DNA of 64,000 nucleotides from Lysinibacillus sp. JNUCC-52 (GCF_015999545.1 NZ_CP065546.1:558001-622000); one strand, 5' to 3'. Counted from the first letter of the stretch, positions 15,814 through 23,274 are shown. Notes: generated by a model from the letters alone, not told the origin. Made by a program: numbers and translations.

Positions 15814-16004
15814 CAATCTACTTACAAAACTTTCTTCGCAACTGGGGTCTATTGACTGTCGCTCGCTCCTAAAATCAGGTCATGGCGTACTGTGCTAGGT
15901 TTTATAAATAGATTGCTAGTCCCATCAAGCAGCTTGTAAATTCCAAAGAGGAAACGGCTAACCAACCATTTACAAGCTGCTTGACGAGAGCGAGTTTCGA
16001 CTCG
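15814..16004. other. Structured gene-free element with nested inverted repeats
   Basis: Perfect 16-bp inverted repeat at 15926-15941 and 15968-15983 (CAAGCAGCTTGTAAAT and its complement) with a 26-nt loop; CAATCTA at 15814-15820 pairs with TAGATTG at 15909-15915; GCGAG/CTCGC hairpin at 15989-16004. The stems are separate and consistent with a multi-stem RNA. It fills the gap between the SbcC-like gene and the next early gene. No ORF with ribosome site. Confidence 0.45.
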
Positions 16005-16021
16005 CAAACGTCTGAAATTAT

Positions 16022-16303
16022 TTATTTATCTTTAAAGAACGCTTCAATTTTCGCTGCAACGGGATCTGTAATTTCAACCTTTAATACATAGCCTTGTTCT
16101 TCAACTAAATTTACTTCTGCTCCACTAGAAACCGCCCATTTTTTTATTTTTTCAAATGCTGAATAGGCACTATTTAACTTTCCGCCAACAGCATTTACTC
16201 CATGAATAAAGAATGTATATGGCTCTATTGGCGATATTTTCACACGCTTTACGATGGTTTCAAAAATGGTATTACTAACCTCTAAACCTGCGAGATTTTT
16301 CAT
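16022..16303 (-). CDS. Small phage protein of unknown function
   Basis: 93 aa from ATG 16303, chosen because AAGGAG lies seven bases upstream. Starts MKNLAGLEVSNTIFETIVK and ends KIEAFFKDK; mixed alpha/beta with no Cys. The early operon position is the only context. Function unknown. Confidence 0.55.
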   Translation of the reverse strand: MKNLAGLEVSNTIFETIVKRVKISPIEPYTFFIHGVNAVGGKLNSAYSAFEKIKKWAVSSGAEVNLVEEQGYVLKVEITDPVAAKIEAFFKDK

Positions 16304-16341
16304 TTTCATTCTCCTTTTGTCTCTATTAATCACATTTTGTG

Positions 16342-16402
16342 TTATAATAGATTTGTATAAGTTGTCGCTGTTTAATCACGCCATTGATTAAGCAGCTTTT
16401 TT
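16342..16402 (+). ncRNA. Candidate short rightward transcript with terminator
   Basis: Extended -10 TGTTATAAT near 16340-16348 and a GCTG(C)TT...AAGCAGC hairpin at 16367-16396 followed by TTTTTT. It diverges from the gene at 16022-16303, as the similar units near 2.95 and 15.75 kb do from their neighbours. Confidence 0.35.
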
Positions 16403-16490
16403 ATTGCCATCTAACTTGGCTAATACTTTCTTGTCGCAAAAGAAATGTACATAAATTAACCTCTGTTTTAATGACATGTGTCTCCACGCT

Positions 16491-16757
16491 CTAGGCTTGA
16501 TGCGCATATTTCTTCATCGCCTCTCCCAGCAAACCTCTATTTGTTAAATCATTGATTACCCACTGAAAGTTTTGTTGATCTTGTAGATGCGCTTTCAATC
16601 GATCAATTTCGTGTGATGTTCGCTTAATTTTTTGCATACACTCTGCAGACAACTGGTAATCACCACGTTTGTTATGCAATCCAATCGCTACTAATAAATC
16701 CTCATTACAAGCCTCTAACATTGCTATTTTCAGCTTTAATTTTTCTACAATATCCAA
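16491..16757 (-). CDS. Small coiled-coil phage protein
   Basis: 88 aa with a TTG start and AGGAGGTG seven bases upstream. Two helical segments (KLKLKIAMLEACNEDLL and KIKRTSHEIDRLKAHL) predict a coiled coil. It overlaps the end of the XRE gene by 13 bp. Function unknown. Confidence 0.6.
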   Translation of the reverse strand: MDIVEKLKLKIAMLEACNEDLLVAIGLHNKRGDYQLSAECMQKIKRTSHEIDRLKAHLQDQQNFQWVINDLTNRGLLGEAMKKYAHQA

Positions 16758-17035
16758 TTGAACACACCTCCTATAAACATCGGAACCATAGGCATTAACT
16801 GAGTTACCGCGTTCACTGTATCCATTCCGAACAGCATTGCTGCAGCTGGTATTTCCGAACCTGTTACATTAATCCACCTTAGAAAGGTTGATAAATCTAA
16901 AGTCTTTCGACCACTTTCATATTTACTAACACATGATTGTGTAACATTTAACTCTTCGGCTATATCCTCTTGCGTCATTTTCGCTTTCTTACGAAAGATT
17001 TTTAGCATCTTTCCATGTTCTATTGCATCAAACAT
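16745..17035 (-). CDS. XRE-type regulator with a hydrophobic C-terminal tail
   Basis: 96 aa from ATG 17035; an ATG three codons earlier is only 2 bases from AGAGGGG. The helix-turn-helix (KMTQEDIAEELNVTQSCVSKY, about residues 18-38) is Cro/CI-like. The last 25 residues are almost entirely hydrophobic (VTQLMPMVPMFIGGVFNWIL), unusual for a DNA-binding protein, and could contact the membrane or drive oligomerisation. Confidence 0.75.
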   Translation of the reverse strand: MFDAIEHGKMLKIFRKKAKMTQEDIAEELNVTQSCVSKYESGRKTLDLSTFLRWINVTGSEIPAAAMLFGMDTVNAVTQLMPMVPMFIGGVFNWIL

Positions 17036-17122
17036 TTCGTTCATCGCCCCTCTAAATATTCTGTATTAGAATAAATTCCATTGTGGAATACAAATTTCTT
17101 CCAAGTTAACTTAATATAGTGA

Positions 17123-17189
17123 TAAGAGGTAGATTTGCCCCTACCTCTTACTAGATTGGTAGTTTGACGAGGCCATTTGCCCTGGCCTC
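17123..17189 (-). promoter_or_regulatory. Two hairpins presenting GGGCAAAT in the loop
   Basis: On the minus strand, TAAGAGGTAG/CTACCTCTTA (17123-17150) and GAGGCC/GGCCTC (17169-17189) are perfect stems of different sequence whose loops are GGGCAAAT and AGGGCAAAT. The same GGGCAAA element lies at the ribosome sites of several early genes (2937, 5711, 10724, 11135, 15725). A conserved loop on changing stems suggests an RNA-binding site. Confidence 0.45.
17141..17176 (-). CDS. Eleven-codon mini-ORF with a full early-gene start region
   Basis: ATG 17176 is preceded by GGAGAGGCCAGGGCAA, almost the same as before the gene at 11135, but the frame ends after MASSNYQSSKR. It may be the stump of a deleted gene or a leader peptide upstream of the XRE gene. 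Confidence 0.35.
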   Translation of the reverse strand: MASSNYQSSKR

Positions 17190-17220
17190 TCCTATTTAAA
17201 TTGCACCTGCCCGTGCTTTT

Positions 17221-17535
17221 TTAATTCCATTCATTCATAATGATATTTTTTATTGTTGTTGCAGTTGGTTCGTATAACCAAACACGTTTTCCTTTAAATC
17301 CACGTTGTCTTTCATATTGTTTGATACGTGGATCACACAGGATATGTTCTTCCAAGAACGTTTTTTTAAATGTTGTTGCCCTTATAATGTCATCGATATC
17401 CCAAAATAAAATTTCATGTCTTGCTGTTTCGTTAATAAGTTCACGTAGCTCAGATGTTATTCTTTCTTTTGTGATTCCTGACATTTCAAATAAGGTTTTG
17501 ATTACTGTACTTTCACTAGGTGCTATTCCAATCAC
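17221..17535 (-). CDS. Phage protein of unknown function, possibly DUF771-like
   Basis: 104 aa with a GTG start that overlaps the antirepressor stop (GTGA). The middle (FLEEHILCDPRIKQYERQRG) and KRVWLYEPT resemble small phage proteins with an excisionase-like helix-turn-helix that bind DNA in the lysogeny region. Family assignment is uncertain. Confidence 0.5.
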   Translation of the reverse strand: MIGIAPSESTVIKTLFEMSGITKERITSELRELINETARHEILFWDIDDIIRATTFKKTFLEEHILCDPRIKQYERQRGFKGKRVWLYEPTATTIKNIIMNEWN

Positions 17536-18311
17536 ATTGCCACCGCCTTGTTTAAAAACTTATTAATAAAGTAGGCTTGTCCTTTACCTGTTATTTTTGA
17601 AGTTCTTGAAATACTAATTTCTCCGCTTGTGTGATAAATTGGCGTTTCTTTGATTTCGAACAAACCAAGGTCCATACTCTTTTGAGTCGGTGTGTTATAG
17701 TCAGAACCTTTTCGTTTGATTAAATAGCCATTATCTCTAAGCCATTCGAAAAGTCGCTTTTGTCCGATGTCTATACCGTTTTGCTTTAAGATTTTTGCAT
17801 ACTCACCAATAAGAATTGTTGTTTTACTTGCTTGAATAGCTTCTGCGAAAAGAACTTTCGGTTTTTGTTCTTCAATTAACATTTGCTGTTCAACAATTTT
17901 TCTTTTGTTACTTTCGATAGTTTTTTGAGCTATTAGAAATCCTTTCGCTAAGATTGTCATTTCATCGTCATCTTCCGTTGTAGCGATGTAGCCGCCATTA
18001 AGGCGGATGTCTTTCAAAATGTTCTTAACCTGTTTTTTAAACTGCTTAGCAATAGGTTTTCGTGATTGCATTAATACTTCATATAGACCATCTTCTGTTA
18101 GGAACCATGTTTCTTGGGTTCCTCCAAGGGTATAAACATTGTTTAGTACCTTTTCATCTTCATCGATACTTTTTAACATAGAAGAAACATTACTATGTTC
18201 AATCCAACCAGCAACATCCTTAGCTAAAAACAACGGATTTTCAGAAGTTCCGTAAACCTTGAAATTTTTATCTAGCAAAACCTGTTCATGTATAACTTGT
18301 AATTGAGTCAT
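17532..18311 (-). CDS. Phage antirepressor with BRO-N and KilAC domains
   Basis: 259 aa. The N-terminal BRO domain (about residues 1-110; FLAKDVAGWIEHSNVSSML, WFLTEDGLYEVLMQSRKP) and the C-terminal phage antirepressor/KilAC domain (about 140-250; KILKQNGIDIGQKRLFEWLRDNGYL is its typical core) are both complete. It is the second gene after the leftward early promoter and probably relieves repression during induction. Confidence 0.9.
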   Translation of the reverse strand: MTQLQVIHEQVLLDKNFKVYGTSENPLFLAKDVAGWIEHSNVSSMLKSIDEDEKVLNNVYTLGGTQETWFLTEDGLYEVLMQSRKPIAKQFKKQVKNILKDIRLNGGYIATTEDDDEMTILAKGFLIAQKTIESNKRKIVEQQMLIEEQKPKVLFAEAIQASKTTILIGEYAKILKQNGIDIGQKRLFEWLRDNGYLIKRKGSDYNTPTQKSMDLGLFEIKETPIYHTSGEISISRTSKITGKGQAYFINKFLNKAVAM

Positions 18312-18351
18312 TATCCAAACCTCCTTGTTTCAATTTATATATAAAAGAAAA

Positions 18352-18585
18352 TCAGACAATTTGTTTCCCTTTTTGTAAACCACGTATAACAAATTCATTA
18401 AAAAAAATATCGTTTGGATTTCTATTTAAGGCATTTGCAATTAGTAAACCAAGTCTAACTCCTGGTTCTTGCCCATGAAGTTCAATATTAGTTATAGTTT
18501 GGCGAGAAGTTTTAGTACGTCTTGCTAATTCAGATAATGACATACCTAACTCTTGTCTAATTTCTCGAACTTTATTGTTAACCAT
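18352..18585 (-). CDS. Cro-like XRE regulator
   Basis: 77 aa from ATG 18585, chosen because AAGGAGGTG lies seven bases upstream; the upstream in-frame residues (to 18639) lie in the promoter. Helix-turn-helix SLSELARRTKTSRQTITNIE (about residues 16-35). First gene of the leftward early operon, divergent from the CI-like repressor, so it acts as Cro. Confidence 0.88.
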   Translation of the reverse strand: MVNNKVREIRQELGMSLSELARRTKTSRQTITNIELHGQEPGVRLGLLIANALNRNPNDIFFNEFVIRGLQKGKQIV

Positions 18586-18599
18586 GAGTAACACCTCCT

Positions 18600-18700
18600 T
18601 GTTTGTATTGTAATACACGCATAACAAATATGTCAACAATGATTTACAAAAGAATTATTTATATTTTTTTACCCTTGATGTAAAGTATGTATTACAGGTG
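18600..18700. promoter_or_regulatory. Lysis-lysogeny promoter/operator region
   Basis: Leftward promoter: TTGACA (complement of 18631-18636), 18-bp spacer, TACAAT (complement of 18607-18612). The -10 lies in the dyad TGTATTGTAATACA, and a TATGTATTAC half-site occurs again at about 18688-18697 before the repressor ribosome site, so TGTATTAC is a candidate operator unit. No clear rightward -35/-10 pair was found. Confidence 0.65.
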
Positions 18701-18708
18701 GTGATTAC

Positions 18709-19161
18709 ATGAAAACTTTAGGAGAATATTTAAAGGAATTAAGAGGCAAAGAATCTTTACGAGATGCCAGTTCGCGCATCGGTATTAGCCATACTTATTT
18801 AGATACAATTGAAAAGGGTTATGATAAACGCTCTGGTAAAATTGTAAACCCGACTCCTGAAACATTAAAATTAATTTCAAAAGCTTATATGTGTGAATAT
18901 GAAGATTTGATGACTCGCGCAGGTTACTTGGAAAATGAAAATAAGAAAACTCAAATGTCAAAAGATGAGCTTGATATAGCTAAACGAATGGCCGAACTAC
19001 GCGAGGATTTATCATCTGCAACCGGTCTACTATTCGATGGTGAACCGATGAGCGATGAAGCCAAAGAATCTTTATTAGAAGCAATGGAATTTGGTGTGCG
19101 TCTAGCAAAGAAAAACAACAAAAAGTATATACCAAAGAAATATCAAAATGATGAAGAATAA
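18709..19161 (+). CDS. CI/ImmR-like XRE repressor
   Basis: 150 aa; GGTGGTGATT ribosome site. The N-terminal helix-turn-helix (about 5-65, SLRDASSRIGISHTYLDTIE) is followed by a helical C-terminal part for multimerisation. It lacks a LexA-type peptidase domain; instead an ImmA-like protease gene follows 21 bp downstream, the ICEBs1/phi105-type arrangement in which the protease destroys the repressor on induction. Confidence 0.9.
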   Translation: MKTLGEYLKELRGKESLRDASSRIGISHTYLDTIEKGYDKRSGKIVNPTPETLKLISKAYMCEYEDLMTRAGYLENENKKTQMSKDELDIAKRMAELREDLSSATGLLFDGEPMSDEAKESLLEAMEFGVRLAKKNNKKYIPKKYQNDEE

Positions 19162-19182
19162 TTATGATTCGAGGGGTTGCGG

Positions 19183-19623
19183 ATGGGGTGGATCAAAAAG
19201 AAGGTCGAGTATTTATATGCGAAGTATAATACTAGAAATCCATTTACATTAGCTAAATATTTAAAGATAGAAATCTTTTATTGGGATTTGCCTCCCGATA
19301 TAAAGGGTTTTTATCAATATGAAAAACGTAATCGATTTATTTTTATTAATAGCCACTTAAGTGTAGAAGAACAACTTATTGTTTGTGCTCATGAAATAGG
19401 TCACGCAATTTTACATACTAAACTAAACACCCCTTTCATGAGAACAAACACGTTTTTCTCTGTTGATAAAGTAGAGATTGAAGCAAATACCTTTGCTGCC
19501 CATCTATTAATACCAGATGAAAATTTGTTTGATTACGATGAACAAAAAACATTTTACGATATAGCTTCATTACATAACGTACCGCTAGAGTTGGTAAAAC
19601 TGAAATGTAAGGGGCTATTTTAA
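19183..19623 (+). CDS. immA: ImmA/IrrE-family metalloprotease
   Basis: 146 aa from ATG 19183 (GAGGGG six bases upstream). Zinc motif HEIGHAILH at about residues 69-77 and the downstream Glu in EIEANTFAAHLL identify the family. It should cleave the neighbouring repressor in response to DNA damage or another signal. Confidence 0.92.
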   Translation: MGWIKKKVEYLYAKYNTRNPFTLAKYLKIEIFYWDLPPDIKGFYQYEKRNRFIFINSHLSVEEQLIVCAHEIGHAILHTKLNTPFMRTNTFFSVDKVEIEANTFAAHLLIPDENLFDYDEQKTFYDIASLHNVPLELVKLKCKGLF

Positions 19624-19724
19624 TACATAAAAAAAGAACATATATTCTGTTTGAAAGGAGTGATGCAATCTGATTACCCTATATTAATTGTCACCTGCCC
19701 GTGTAATTCTATGGAGGTAATCTT

Positions 19725-20888
19725 ATGGCAAGGTATAAAATGATTAAAACAAAAAAAGATTGTATTTACTGGTATAAGGATTCGAATAACAAAAAGAAGT
19801 TTGCTTTTCGTTACAAGTATTATGATCGTTTTGGAAACCGCAAAGAAAAAACAATGTTAAGATTCGATACTGAATCAGCAGCTGAACGTGCATTAATCGA
19901 AGTCAAAGCTAATGTATTAGATGGAAATGATAGATTTGTAGAGAGTGCAAATGTTACTGTGGCACAGTGGATGGAAATTTGGTTTGAGATGAAAAAGAAA
20001 GTTTGGCGTCCAGGCACTTACATTCATTATCAAGAGTCCTACAAAAATCATATCAATCCTCTAATCGGGCACTATAAGCTGCAAAAATTAACAAAAATGA
20101 CTCTTCAAAGAGAGTTAATTGATAAGTTAGTGTCCTATGGATTAATGAGAGCTACCGTACAAGGCGTGTTTCGGGTTTTCAAATCAGCTGTTTCCTATGC
20201 TGTTGAGGAGGAAATACTTCTTCGAGATCGGTTTAAAAGAATGGATTTTAGTGCTGCACCTTCTAGTGACAAAGAAAACTACCTAACTGAAGAAGAGTTA
20301 GAATTATTCTTGCAATGTGTTAAAGACAATGACCCTTCCACTAGGTACTCCTCTATTTTAACTTTGGCAATGACAGGTATGCGAAAAGGTGAAATGATGG
20401 GGTTAACATGGAATGATATTGACTTTAAAAATAAAATAATAATTATTAATAAAGCTCGGACACGCACAGGGCTTGGTCCACCGAAAAGTGATAATGGCTA
20501 TCGAAAAATTAGTATGAACAATGAATTATACGCGCAATTAAAGAAGTACAAAGCTTGGTGTATTAAGAAGAAGTGGGACAGAAGTATGAAACATGAAGAT
20601 ACTGATTATGTATTTATTTCTCGCCAAGGGTGCCGCCCTATTGGCTTAACATACGTTGAGGATGCAATCGATATGATTTGTGAAAAGTACGAACTAAAAA
20701 GAATTTCCCCTCACGGTTTAAGACATACGGTAGCATCTATTTTACTTTCACGTGGAGAAACACTTGTAACTGTCGCGAAAATCTTAGGTGACGATCCGAA
20801 TACTGTTCTAAAAGAATATGTTCACTCGTTCGAAAAAGATGAAATTAAATCTATTGAATTGATGAATAAGTTCGCAACTGGAGGATGA
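19725..20888 (+). CDS. int: Tyrosine-type phage integrase
   Basis: 387 aa. An N-terminal arm-binding region (about 1-65, basic, aromatic), a SAM-like core-binding domain (about 75-165) and the catalytic domain: Arg in TGMRKGEMMGL (about 225), HGLRH (about 331-335) and the Tyr in VLKEYVHSF (about 367). All catalytic residues are present. It sits beside the attachment site at the right end of the element, downstream of the repressor and ImmA genes. Confidence 0.95.
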   Translation: MARYKMIKTKKDCIYWYKDSNNKKKFAFRYKYYDRFGNRKEKTMLRFDTESAAERALIEVKANVLDGNDRFVESANVTVAQWMEIWFEMKKKVWRPGTYIHYQESYKNHINPLIGHYKLQKLTKMTLQRELIDKLVSYGLMRATVQGVFRVFKSAVSYAVEEEILLRDRFKRMDFSAAPSSDKENYLTEEELELFLQCVKDNDPSTRYSSILTLAMTGMRKGEMMGLTWNDIDFKNKIIIINKARTRTGLGPPKSDNGYRKISMNNELYAQLKKYKAWCIKKKWDRSMKHEDTDYVFISRQGCRPIGLTYVEDAIDMICEKYELKRISPHGLRHTVASILLSRGETLVTVAKILGDDPNTVLKEYVHSFEKDEIKSIELMNKFATGG

Positions 20889-20918
20889 TTTTTTAAAAAT
20901 AGAGATATTTTGATGTAT

Positions 20919-20941
20919 TTGGGGTACAAATTGGGGTACAT
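20919..20941 (+). repeat. Direct repeat TTGGGGTACA next to the attachment site
   Basis: TTGGGGTACAAATTGGGGTACA-type tandem at about 20919-20940 lies 31 bp after the integrase stop. Such repeats next to attachment sites can bind integrase arm domains. Confidence 0.45.
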
Positions 20942-20972
20942 CAGTTTTTGTACCCTCTCATACCCTTATATA

Positions 20973-21083
20973 TCAACGCTTTCCCTCTAACTCCAACCAA
21001 ATGATGTAGTTTGCGTGGTAGACAACGCCCATTTGGTCCGTCTCCGCATATCGAATCTCAATCTGTTTTTCACTCACAAACAT
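20973..21083 (-). pseudogene. 5' fragment of a YbgC/FadM-type acyl-CoA thioesterase gene, interrupted by phage integration
   Basis: ATG 21083 with a GAGGTGA site starts MFVSEKQIEIRYAETDQMGV and continues VYHANYIIWLEL, the hotdog thioesterase N-terminus with the catalytic Asp of YAETDQMGVVYH. It departs from the family after residue 32 and stops at residue 36; members are normally about 140 aa. The integrase gene ends 85 bp away, so this is the right host-phage junction (attR). Confidence 0.85.
20991..21005. other. Probable right attachment core
   Basis: The thioesterase similarity ends here. The 15 bp CTCCAACCAAATGAT recur with one mismatch at 847-861 just upstream of the Tudor-like protein gene, a possible left core; but the rest of the thioesterase gene is not found left of 847, so the left end is unproven. 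Confidence 0.4.
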
Positions 21084-21246
21084 TTTCTTCACCTCGTCCT
21101 ACATTATAGCGTAAAAATATTGACTTGGCGGGGTTTAGGCTTGGGAGATTTCGATAGGTTGTTAAATGAAGGTTAAAAAATTTTGAAATTAACTTAAAAT
21201 ATCAATAAATACTCTACGCCATCTAAACACATATATGTTATTTGCT

Positions 21247-21696
21247 TTACTTCTGATGTAATGATGTACCACAGTATTCACAATGGTTTTCTTTCGGGTT
21301 TAATGCTGCAGCGCAATTTGGACAATTTAAAGCTTTAACCATCTCTACATCGCTACCATTCAAAATGTCCAACTCCATAGTGAGACCCGCCATATGCTTT
21401 ACTTGTGTACAAGTATCTGCATTTAGTTTTTGTTGACGAGCCTTTGAACCTGGAATTTCACTTTCCCTTTCAAATCTCTCAGCTGCTGTTACTCCTTGAT
21501 CAATAGTTTTGTTATACTTCATAGACTTTTTCCATAAGTAAATCCCTAAGTATATAAATATACTAATAATTATTAGAAAAATAAATATCTGTCCTATGTT
21601 GTAATTAGTTTGAATGGCAACTATAACTCCAGCCATAGAAAAATTAAATGCCCAAAACCATAAAAATAGTGACACAAGACGCAAGAAAAATTTCAC
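21247..21696 (-). CDS. Membrane protein with a C-terminal zinc ribbon
   Basis: 149 aa. Two membrane segments (about 5-28 and 33-54), a charged cytoplasmic stretch and a C-terminal ribbon CPNCAAALNPKENHCEYCG (about 125-143) with two CxxC pairs. Function unknown; such membrane-tethered ribbons are widespread in Firmicutes. It lies between the attachment site and repeat A2. Confidence 0.75.
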   Translation of the reverse strand: MKFFLRLVSLFLWFWAFNFSMAGVIVAIQTNYNIGQIFIFLIIISIFIYLGIYLWKKSMKYNKTIDQGVTAAERFERESEIPGSKARQQKLNADTCTQVKHMAGLTMELDILNGSDVEMVKALNCPNCAAALNPKENHCEYCGTSLHQK

Positions 21697-21743
21697 TATT
21701 ATCCCTCCTCATACACAAATATACAGAATTTAGAGGGATTTAA

Positions 21744-21933
21744 CTATATTAATTTTGCATAATGGGTATATCGTTTTCTCTTCCCCTTGCCATTACCACT
21801 TCGTTTAGCCTCCTTTTCAGCCTTCATCAGCAGCAAGTTTAATTTGCACAGCAGCTATAACGAATGCTTTTTCGTATTTGGGTAATGTATCAAATTCTGA
21901 CAGCCACTTATGAAGTTTGTGAAAGCAATAATA
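21744..21933 (-). pseudogene. Frameshifted gene remnant
   Basis: One frame reads CFHKLHKWLSEFDTLPKYEK and goes on AFVIAAVQIKLAADEG before a stop; another frame picks up AEKEAKRSGNGKGKRKRYTH to a stop at 21744. Together they look like one small protein broken by a frameshift near 21815, with no start visible. The sequence has the look of a small phage protein but I cannot name it. Confidence 0.45.
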
Positions 21934-21934
21934 C

Positions 21935-22170
21935 GGCTGTTTGATGCAGTTTTCAAAGCAAAAAAAACCCTCGAATCGCTCAGGGGTCTTTCATTCGTCT
22001 ATTATTCTACTGTGGTAAAATTGTCGAGTTAGCTCACTTTTAGCAACCGTGGTAGAGCTACACCACGTTATTATTGTAATCAAATTGTGTTCGTGCATTT
22101 CCGTGCACGTTTAGTAAGTTTGACTGATCAAAATGGAAAGTGGACGAAGTTCACATGATAACCACTCCTT
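21935..22170 (-). repeat. Dispersed repeat block A, copy 2
   Basis: Copy of 950-1189 in the same orientation, including both internal hairpins and the terminator-like CCCT...AGGGG hairpin (about 21967-21986) followed by T-rich DNA on the minus strand. Its upstream partner block B is 830 bp away because an exosporium-type gene lies between them. Confidence 0.6.
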
Positions 22171-22238
22171 TCAAATTACAAAACCAATCTATAAATGTAA
22201 AAAGCCACACCTATTAGATGTGACTCACAATAATACAC

Positions 22239-22793
22239 TTATGCTAATCTTAAAATAACAATAGACGCGCTGATAACCTGAGCGCCAGGAATTGTTACAT
22301 TTAATAAAGCTGTTGGGTTTGGATCAATATTTCTCAAAGTAAGAACGTCCGATGCATTTAAAGTAGTGATTACTTGACCATTTTGCGGATTGGAACCACC
22401 ATTGCCTCCGTAATTGGAACCCGCTATTTGGTTGTCGCCATTGAATAGGGAAAATGCAAAAGGGCCACCAGTAACGAACACTTCATAGGTAATAAGATAA
22501 ATCCCTGTTTGATTTATAATGATAGGTGCTGTTCCAGTTACATGAGTTACAAATCCTTCAGGTATAATATTGCCATTTGTATTGAAAGTAACCTCACCAT
22601 TATTCGGAATACCTGGTTGAGCAGTTGTATCATAAATATAAGCAAACCCTGGAAGACCTGTACCTACAGGTTGTTGAGGTACCTGTACTCCTTCTCGGTT
22701 ATTTTTGTTAGTGCAACTTTCTTCACAATCGTCATGAATTCTGCTAACTCTTTTTTCAGTTCTATCAAATTTGTCAAAACTCACTTTTTTCAC
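22239..22793 (-). CDS. Exosporium-type surface protein with BclA C-terminal-like domain
   Basis: 184 aa at most; GTG 22793 is next to AAGGAGA, so GTG 22784 (10 bases away) may be the real start. A short charged N-terminus with two Cys is followed by a beta-rich domain (about 48-184; IYDTTAQPGIPNNGEVTFN, GIYLITYEVFVTGG, LTLRNIDPNP) typical of BclA-like trimerising domains. No collagen repeat. Paralog of 3158-3703. It sits exactly between repeat blocks A and B, as if inserted. A CACATCTAATAGGTGTGG hairpin lies just downstream. Confidence 0.8.
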   Translation of the reverse strand: MKKVSFDKFDRTEKRVSRIHDDCEESCTNKNNREGVQVPQQPVGTGLPGFAYIYDTTAQPGIPNNGEVTFNTNGNIIPEGFVTHVTGTAPIIINQTGIYLITYEVFVTGGPFAFSLFNGDNQIAGSNYGGNGGSNPQNGQVITTLNASDVLTLRNIDPNPTALLNVTIPGAQVISASIVILRLA

Positions 22794-22997
22794 TCTCCTT
22801 GTTTTATTACATTATTCAATGAGGTGACAAATGTAGACACTTATACTAAATATATACGTACGTTTTAATGGATATATTGATTTAAAAAAGATCACTAAAT
22901 TAAGTGATCTTTTGAACAAGGAAATGAATTAATTTTTAACATATTATACTTAACAAAACATATGAGCTAGAGCATTGCCTATTCTCTTAAAAAATAT

Positions 22998-23220
22998 GGG
23001 CCGGCCATGTATGTCTTGCCTCGAACAAGTTTATGAGGCACAGTTCGGTCGTCGGTCTGTCTTTCCCTAATATTTAGGTTTTTATAAATACCAAAGAAGA
23101 AAAACCTTACCGCCACCGAACCTACCTCCGAGTTTACAGTACACATTTTCAATCACAAACTATCGTACATGTTTTACATTTGTTCTTTTTGTTACATCTG
23201 TTTCATTTGTTACTTTTGTT
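22998..23220 (-). repeat. Dispersed repeat block B, copy 2
   Basis: Copy of 1245-1452. The conserved core around TCGAGGCAAGACATACATGG and CGGAGGTAGGTTCGGTG is kept. Upstream on the minus strand the AACAAATG-type repeats occur five times at about 10-bp spacing (23150-23220), clearer than in copy 1. Confidence 0.55.
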
Positions 23221-23274
23221 CCACAATCGCGCCCGATTGTTGAAGTTTTAAAACTGTTGAAGATTCCATAGATA

